Source: Amoebidium appalachense
Lineage: Eukaryota; Ichthyosporea
Assembly (NCBI GenBank): GCA_963693365.1
Contig: CAVNZM010000003.1
Coordinates: forward strand, 4,650,001-4,714,000
DNA length: 64,000 nt
Reading direction: 5' to 3'
Positions 59,203 through 64,000 of this stretch are shown piece by piece. How positions within the stretch are numbered: position 1 is the stretch's first letter; each line of letters opens with the position of its first letter. A program made the translations under genes and the position numbers. Under the pieces are notes generated by a model. The model had not been told where the DNA came from. It searched no databases and saw only the letters and a list, made by a program, of their open reading frames with translations.

Positions 59203-59760
59203 GCACACACACACACCCGTAGACACAAACACACGCGCACGCACACGCACGGACACATACACACACGCACACATACAGACATGGGTACGCCCGCACAAAC
59301 ACACGAACACTTGCATAACAACCATCACAGAGAGAAAAGCAGATGGATGAGGAGGGGGCTGAAACGTGGGGCCGCAAGCACGACTCAGTACACGCTCACG
59401 ACGGACAACAGGCTGCAAGCCTTATCAAGGCACAAGGACCAAATCAGGCAGTATGTAGGCATCACCTGCCCGTCCCACCTCCTCGTCACCCCCCCCAAAA
59501 AAAATCGCACAGCCCGCCCTCTCCCTAACTTAACGTCTCTCTCAACATTTCCATTCAAACCATCACCCTTCTGCACTCTCACTATCGTTCGCTCTACTTT
59601 CTCTAATTCCCACCTTTGTCGTCACATAGAAGTCCACGTTCAGCCATGAGAGTGCAAGTGATGCCGGCTCCCCCTCCCCACCCGCCTTGTTTTGCACCAG
59701 CGGTGCGTCAATGTCCACATTGGTAAGGTGCCCCTCCTCAGTTTCGCCCCACTTGCCCAT
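52248..59760 (-). CDS. ABCG-family (white/brown type) half transporter, complete, 10 exons
   Basis: Exons: 59760-59614, 58370-58299, 57493-57366, 56588-56463, 56057-55901, 55499-55176, 54855-54520, 54119-53931, 53296-53083, 52441-52248 (stop TAA). They sum to 1,887 nt, 628 residues, phases continuous. Nucleotide-binding domain first: Walker [10 protein letters not shown] (~77-85), Q-loop [13 protein letters not shown], signature ISGGERKR (~183), Walker B ILFLDEPTSGLD, H-loop TTIHQPRS (~242). An ABC2-type membrane domain follows, residues ~330-628 ([65 protein letters not shown]). NBD-TMD order and length are those of ABCG half transporters, which dimerise to export lipids or xenobiotics; the substrate cannot be read from sequence. 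The intron after 56463 has a GC donor. Confidence 0.9.
52498..52656 (+). mobile_element. Dispersed element copy at intron end
   Basis: Near-identical to 14939-15090 (shared AAGTACACAAGAACAAAC, GCATAATAAGCAGAGCCC, GAGTTTCGACCTATTC). It lies in the last intron of the ABCG gene, separated from the last exon only by a G run and a T run. Confidence 0.8.
52668..53030. repeat. C-run, GC/GT and G-runs in last ABCG intron
   Basis: C run 52,795-52,828, CA/GC units to 52,866, GT units 52,943-52,960 and G run to 53,010. The unique part between (52,680-52,790) encodes nothing that fits the transporter frame. Confidence 0.85.
53630..53702. repeat. (CCTTT)n with T- and G-runs
   Basis: Six TTTCC units, a T-rich run and a G run, in the intron between ABCG exons 8 and 9. 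Confidence 0.85.
56634..56872. repeat. ~65-bp tandem repeat, four units
   Basis: Units starting at ~56,634, 56,694, 56,758 and 56,832 share GATAGTATTGGACGAYTGGT-TCCGCATGGTTTAATA; the last is most diverged. Lies in ABCG intron 3. Confidence 0.85.
57987..58042. repeat. (GA)n array
   Basis: About 25 GA units in ABCG intron 2 ((TC)n in the sense strand). Confidence 0.9.
58424..58975. repeat. C-runs in ABCG intron 1
   Basis: C runs at 58,429-58,454, 58,738-58,757, 58,789-58,806 and 58,933-58,964. These read as G runs in sense, an exception to the usual C-in-sense pattern. Confidence 0.85.
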
Positions 59761-61198
59761 TTTGGCAACTAGAGTTTGAGCTTTTGCTCAAAATAACGTT
59801 AAGCGGGTTGTTGTTTGGGAAGCGTTAGTTTTGTATTGTAGGGTGATAGTCGTTTGACAAAACGTAACAAACGACTAAGGACTGAGAGCGGGGCAGAGAA
59901 ATTGCAAGGAATGTAAACGGGAGTTGGTGCGCTAACTGGTCATGTTTCAAGATGGACTACTATAAAGACACTAATAGATAAAATGTTTAATCTTTTAGAG
60001 GAAAGAGCCTGGAAAGTGTATGCATACACAAGCATTACCCCGATACTCCGTATATGACACGCGCCAAGGCTTGTGTACATATGTGTGTGCTGGGGTTGGT
60101 GAACTTCAGGTGAAGAAGGCCTTGTGTCGCGAAATCCTGCTTGTGTGGTGTGTGCGGTTCGTAGCTGTTGGGGTTCAAAATAACAATTTCAGAAAAAGCA
60201 AGTCATTAAGTGCTGAAATGTAGGTAAATATGTGTTATTGATGGGGCTCAACGTAAAGGGATGTAATGTTCCGCACACACCCCATATGTACTGCTGTAGT
60301 TATATACCTTGCTAGAAAATGTGTGGTTTTGTTGTTTGGATATACTTATTAAACGCGACTAATTAATAATGTAGCCGCTTCACAGCATACAGAGGTTATT
60401 CTGTTGCATCTCAGCCCTAGAACGACAGAAAAGAAAGGGAAACCAAAAAAAATAAAAAATAAAAAAAAATAAAGTTCCTTTACTTTTGCTGACTAAGTCA
60501 ATTGTTTACAAATAGTTAGAAGTCTTTGAATTGGACGTCATATACCCTAACACAAGAAATACAATAGATAAACTTTGAAAATGCACTCAATTTTATTCGA
60601 CTAGTTCTGCACGCACTCCATTTTATTTATGTGGAATGTGTTTCATAAATTCTTGACGAACGACAATGCCACAATACACAATATTCGTACTTTTTTTTTA
60701 TTGTTTTATAAATATTGATATTTACAAATCGGAAAACTTCGCCCCCTTGTATGTACATATGCACACATCCCTGGAGCGTGTGTTTGTATACATGTATGGA
60801 GAGAAACGGCATTTTCCACTTCAGAGATATTGTTGTATAACGCCCTTATTTCTTGTTGGTATACACGCGAATGGCACATTCAACGTAGATGAAAGTGAAG
60901 CAGAAGCAAGGCGTCCACACAGGTACATGTAGACATCGCAATTGCAACAGCCCAATAGTACTACAATAAGGTAGTTTTTACGGCTGCTCAACCGTTGAGC
61001 AAGTATATTTTCATATAGAACGCATTTGTCCATAGAAGCAGGAGCCAACTTTTTCGAGCCCTAAGGTTATAACCACATAACACAAGCAGCTGCATCAAAG
61101 GTCGCTCTTTCCCTCTCCATCTCTCTGTCTCTCCCCACACACATCTCATCTGCCAAATTCACTTCGGTAAGGCATTTGCTCAGCGGCAACAAACGAAA
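59761..61198. promoter_or_regulatory. Shared spacer between divergent ABCG genes
   Basis: 1,438 bp between two start codons facing away from each other. It has no G/C homopolymer or dinucleotide array, unlike every large intron here, and only an A-rich patch at 60,446-60,475. Position makes it the likely promoter region for both genes. Open frames inside it (for example 60666-60932) have no support. The 3' end is pyrimidine-rich (CTCTCCATCTCTCTGTCTCT, 61,113-61,132) before the plus-strand ATG. Confidence 0.6.
59775..59792. promoter_or_regulatory. Perfect hairpin just upstream of ABCG start
   Basis: TTTGAGC-TTTT-GCTCAAA: seven-base arms with a four-base loop, 14 nt from the minus-strand ATG at 59760. 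If transcribed it would be in the 5' UTR. Confidence 0.5.
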
Positions 61199-62902
61199 AT
61201 GGTTAACTGGGTTGTGTTCGAAGGTAACGAAGTGAAGGATGTGGACTGGGATGGTGACGGTAACGCAGGAAGGAACAATAACGAGGTCACGAGCCTAACT
61301 CTGTCTTGGCACAATGTCGACTTTTACATCACACAAAAGGTATGATGTGTGTGCATTTTGTGTCTACAGACTGTGTTTGCGTGTGCGTGTGTGTTTTTCT
61401 GCATGTGCTTTTGTGTATGCTTGTGCGTTTTTGGGCGTCATGTCGTACTTGTATCCTTTCCCTGTGGTGTGCGCATGCGTGTGCCGCATGTGACACTGTG
61501 TGCATCTGTATGCTTCTGCGGTGTGTGGGGACCTCTACACTACCCAGAAAGTGGGAGAGGGCTTGTTTAGGTGTGAGCGTGTTCGTGTGTGTATGCTTCT
61601 GTTTTTGCTGAATTAATTAATTATTTGTTATTTTTGTGGGATAAGTTTGGCAGAAGAAACGGAAGAAATAAGAACGCACGTGGGGGTTGTGTAGCCAAGC
61701 GCGCGCACACACACACACACACACCTTATTTTTGCCAACACACACTCGCTAGCACACTTCAATCACACACAAACACACCCACTTGCACACACACACACAC
61801 TTCCCCACCATTCCCCCACCCCCCAACACACCTACCCCCTCCCCCCCCCCCTCCCCCCCCCGGCCCACACCACCACCACCACCATAACCCACACACACAA
61901 ACGCTTCATGGGCTACATGTGCATATGCAGACACAAACTCAGATGCACTGTGCCTCATGCACCCACCCACCCACCCACCCACCCACCCACACACACCCAC
62001 ACACACACACATTCTTACTTGCAGAGACCAAATAAAAGTTCTGTCTCCTCTCTTCTTCCTGTTGCTGCATTGGCCTTTAGAAAGTCGAAGTCGAGATCTA
62101 TACCTCATTTACTGACGTTCCCTGTTTTCATTCGTTGCCAAATCCCCCATCCCCCCCCCCCCCCCCCCCCAAAAAAAAAAAAAAGTGCAAAAAATAAAAG
62201 GAAAATACGTATGAAAATAAAAAATCAATAAAATAGAAATAGAATAAAACAAGATTTAAATCAAATAGAAAATCCACGAGCAGCGGTTAAATAAAAACTA
62301 GATCATCATATGAAGAGAGAAAGAGGAAAGTGTCCTGAGCCTCTCTCCCCTCCAATTACTTTGAGCATTCTGTGATTATTCTTTCTTGTCTCCCCCCCCC
62401 CCCCCCCCCCGCTCCACCCCCCCCCCCCCCCCCTCCCTCTCCCCCATCTCTCCTTCTCCCCCACCATATTGCCATGACCTTATCCAAACTGAATTAGTAC
62501 TTTACATCTACCTACCCCCCCCCCCCCCCCCCCCCCGGTTTCGTTAACGAGGTGAATAGGTCGAAACTCGGGTACTGTGGATGACGTGGGCCCCCCCTGA
62601 GGATGGGCTCTGCTTATTATGCATACTCGTTATGTATGGCTTGCATTCTGCATCGTGTTATCCGTTTGTTCTTGTGTACTTCGTACTTTTTGACGCATTC
62701 AACCCCCCCCCCCCCCCCCCCTCCCCCCTCCCCTCCCCTCCCCCTCCCCTCCTTCCAGCAGTAACTGAGTTGGGTTCCGTCGACGAGGCGATGGGTATAA
62801 GCTCGGGTACTGTAGATGACTTGGGGCCCCTTTGAGGATGGGCTCTGCTCTATGTGTACTTTGTACTCTATATTGCAGTCTAACCCTCTTTCCCCTTCCC
62901 CC

Positions 62903-62933
<31 letters not shown>

Positions 62934-63164
62934 TTCCACACTCACACACACACGCACGCAAAAAACAAAAAACAAAAAAAAAACAGACGGGCAAGACCAC
63001 CAACACGAAGCAAATATTGAAAGGCATCAGTGGAGCCGTCAAGCCGGGAGAGATGATTGTAAGTCGATAGTGTTCTTGCTCTCTGTCACAACCCATGCAC
63101 AAACACAAAAACACACACACGTATGTTTTCACACAAACACACACAAAACACACACAAAGGTTTC

Positions 63165-63198
<34 letters not shown>

Positions 63199-63613
63199 GT
63201 ACGTTTTCACATACACACACGCTGGGTTAGAACTGGTGTTTCCGTTCTGAATGGCATTCCCATTTCCACCTTCCGACACATTTTTTGGGGGGCATGCCCC
63301 CCCCCCCCCTCCCCCCGGCCGCCCCTTCTCTGGCGCATTGTTCCCCTTTGAGCAAGCTACACTGTAAGTGGTATACGGAAATGCTTTACTCCACCCACTT
63401 ATAAGTAATGGTTAAAGCCATTCATGATTATATTCCCCATACCCTACAATGCCACATGACATTAAAACTTTAATTCACCAATCAGGCGCTGATGGGCACC
63501 AGCGGTGCGGGCAAGACCACATTCCTGAATCTTCTGTCGGGGCGAAATCTCGGAGACGGACGGATGGATGGCGTGATCAGGGTCAATGGGTACAAACGTG
63601 ATAAGAGTTTCAG
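61199..63613 (+). CDS. Second ABCG-family transporter gene, first three exons (continues past right edge)
   Basis: Exons 61199-61339, 62987-63058, 63486-63613 (ends phase 2). The start ATG opens an Asp/Asn-rich leader, then LTLSWHNVDFYITQK, the same position and pattern as [15 protein letters not shown] in the minus-strand paralogue. Exon 2 ([14 protein letters not shown]) and exon 3 with Walker [10 protein letters not shown] have the same lengths (72 and 128 nt) and phases as in the paralogue. Exon 3 is identical to the paralogue's for its first ~41 nt and differs at one base in the first ~65. The remainder of the NBD and the membrane domain lie outside the window. The exon 2 acceptor is preceded by an A-rich tract rather than pyrimidines. 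Confidence 0.85.
62536..62702 (-). mobile_element. Dispersed element copy in ABCG intron 2
   Basis: Reverse orientation, flanked by C runs on both sides; ~95% identical by eye to the copies at 14.9 and 52.5 kb over ~165 bp, ending at CTCGTTAACGAAACC. Lies in intron 1 of the plus-strand transporter gene, sense-opposed to transcription. Confidence 0.8.
62758..62895 (-). mobile_element. Second, internally deleted element copy
   Basis: Immediately beside the previous copy, same orientation: AACCCAACTCAGTTACTG, GTACCCGAGCTTATACCC, GATGGGCTCTGCTC and TACTTTGTACTCTATATTGC. Missing the midd segment between GAGCAGAGCCC and AGTACACA. Confidence 0.65.
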
Positions 63614-63641
63614 GTAATATTCTGTTTATCATTATACACGT

Positions 63642-63664
63642 CCCCCCCCCCCCCCCCCCCCCCT

Positions 63665-63710
<46 letters not shown>
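63642..63710. repeat. C-run plus (GT)n
   Basis: C run of ~20 nt, CTCTCT, then ~22 GT units, starting 28 nt after the 5' splice site at 63613 of the plus-strand transporter. Confidence 0.9.
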
Positions 63711-63712
<2 letters not shown>

Positions 63713-64000
63713 CCTTCCTCACTATGCAATACTTGGCGTTGTGGTTGTGGAAGTGAGAAGAGGTTTGGGATGACTGTTATCAGCACAAGCTCGAGGGGTA
63801 AATCTGTGTCAAGGAGTGAGGGGTGAGGGTTGAAAAAAGATTAGACACGATTCAGTCGTGGCATTCATAGTATGTGTCCTCGCAAGGGCATGCGCACAAG
63901 CACACGAGCACCCGGGCCTAATTACACCCCACACGCCTCTGAATACAATCACTTGCACGCTCACTCCTACATTGTTAACACACTTACTCACTCACTCACT

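Noticed and set aside
60666-60932. 88-codon plus-strand frame in the divergent ABCG spacer, with an overlapping minus-strand frame
   Set aside because: AT-rich, no family resemblance, no splice context; lies in probable promoter DNA.

Overview
This is an intron-rich nuclear window from a eukaryote, most likely a unicellular one. I cannot name the lineage. Evidence: almost every recognisable protein is split over 2 to about 18 short exons (40-800 nt) with GT...AG junctions (one GC...AG), and the introns are filled with simple sequence: G/C homopolymers up to 66 nt, (GT/CA)n, (GGGA)n, (GCAC)n and (GA)n. Most long open frames here are artefacts of these arrays. I built the gene models by hand from splice sites plus reading-phase continuity, so exon edges are predictions; positions should be good to a few bases.

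Layout, left to right. (1) 1-10,549, minus strand: 5' part of a HAP2/GCS1 gamete-fusion protein gene, 18 exons in the window, running off the left edge. (2) 10,616-16,169: no convincing gene; a duplicated 68-bp segment and one good copy of a dispersed ~165-200-bp element. (3) 16,170-19,018, minus: F-box/leucine-rich-repeat gene carrying an in-frame stop and a frameshift. (4) 22,248-30,101, minus: complete 7-exon gene for a 724-residue ankyrin-repeat protein with a long disordered N-terminus. (5) 30,102-35,118: GT/GC arrays, then about 3.5 kb of array-poor sequence without a recognised gene. (6) 35,119-48,254, minus: 13-exon gene for a CASC3/Barentsz (MLN51)-like exon-junction-complex protein. 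(7) 49,221-49,343, minus: probable last exon of an unidentified gene. (8) 52,248-59,760, minus: complete 10-exon ABCG-type half transporter. (9) 61,199-63,613, plus: first three exons of a paralogous ABCG transporter, head-to-head with (8) across a 1.4-kb array-free spacer.

The neighbours share no obvious pathway (gamete fusion, ubiquitin-ligase adaptor, ankyrin scaffold, mRNA processing, membrane transport). The common theme is architecture. Within introns the sense strand usually carries the C-tract, often a few bases after the 5' splice site; several splice sites lie inside or against microsatellites; and a dispersed element whose copies abut G/C runs sits in introns of both ABCG genes and of the CASC3-like gene.
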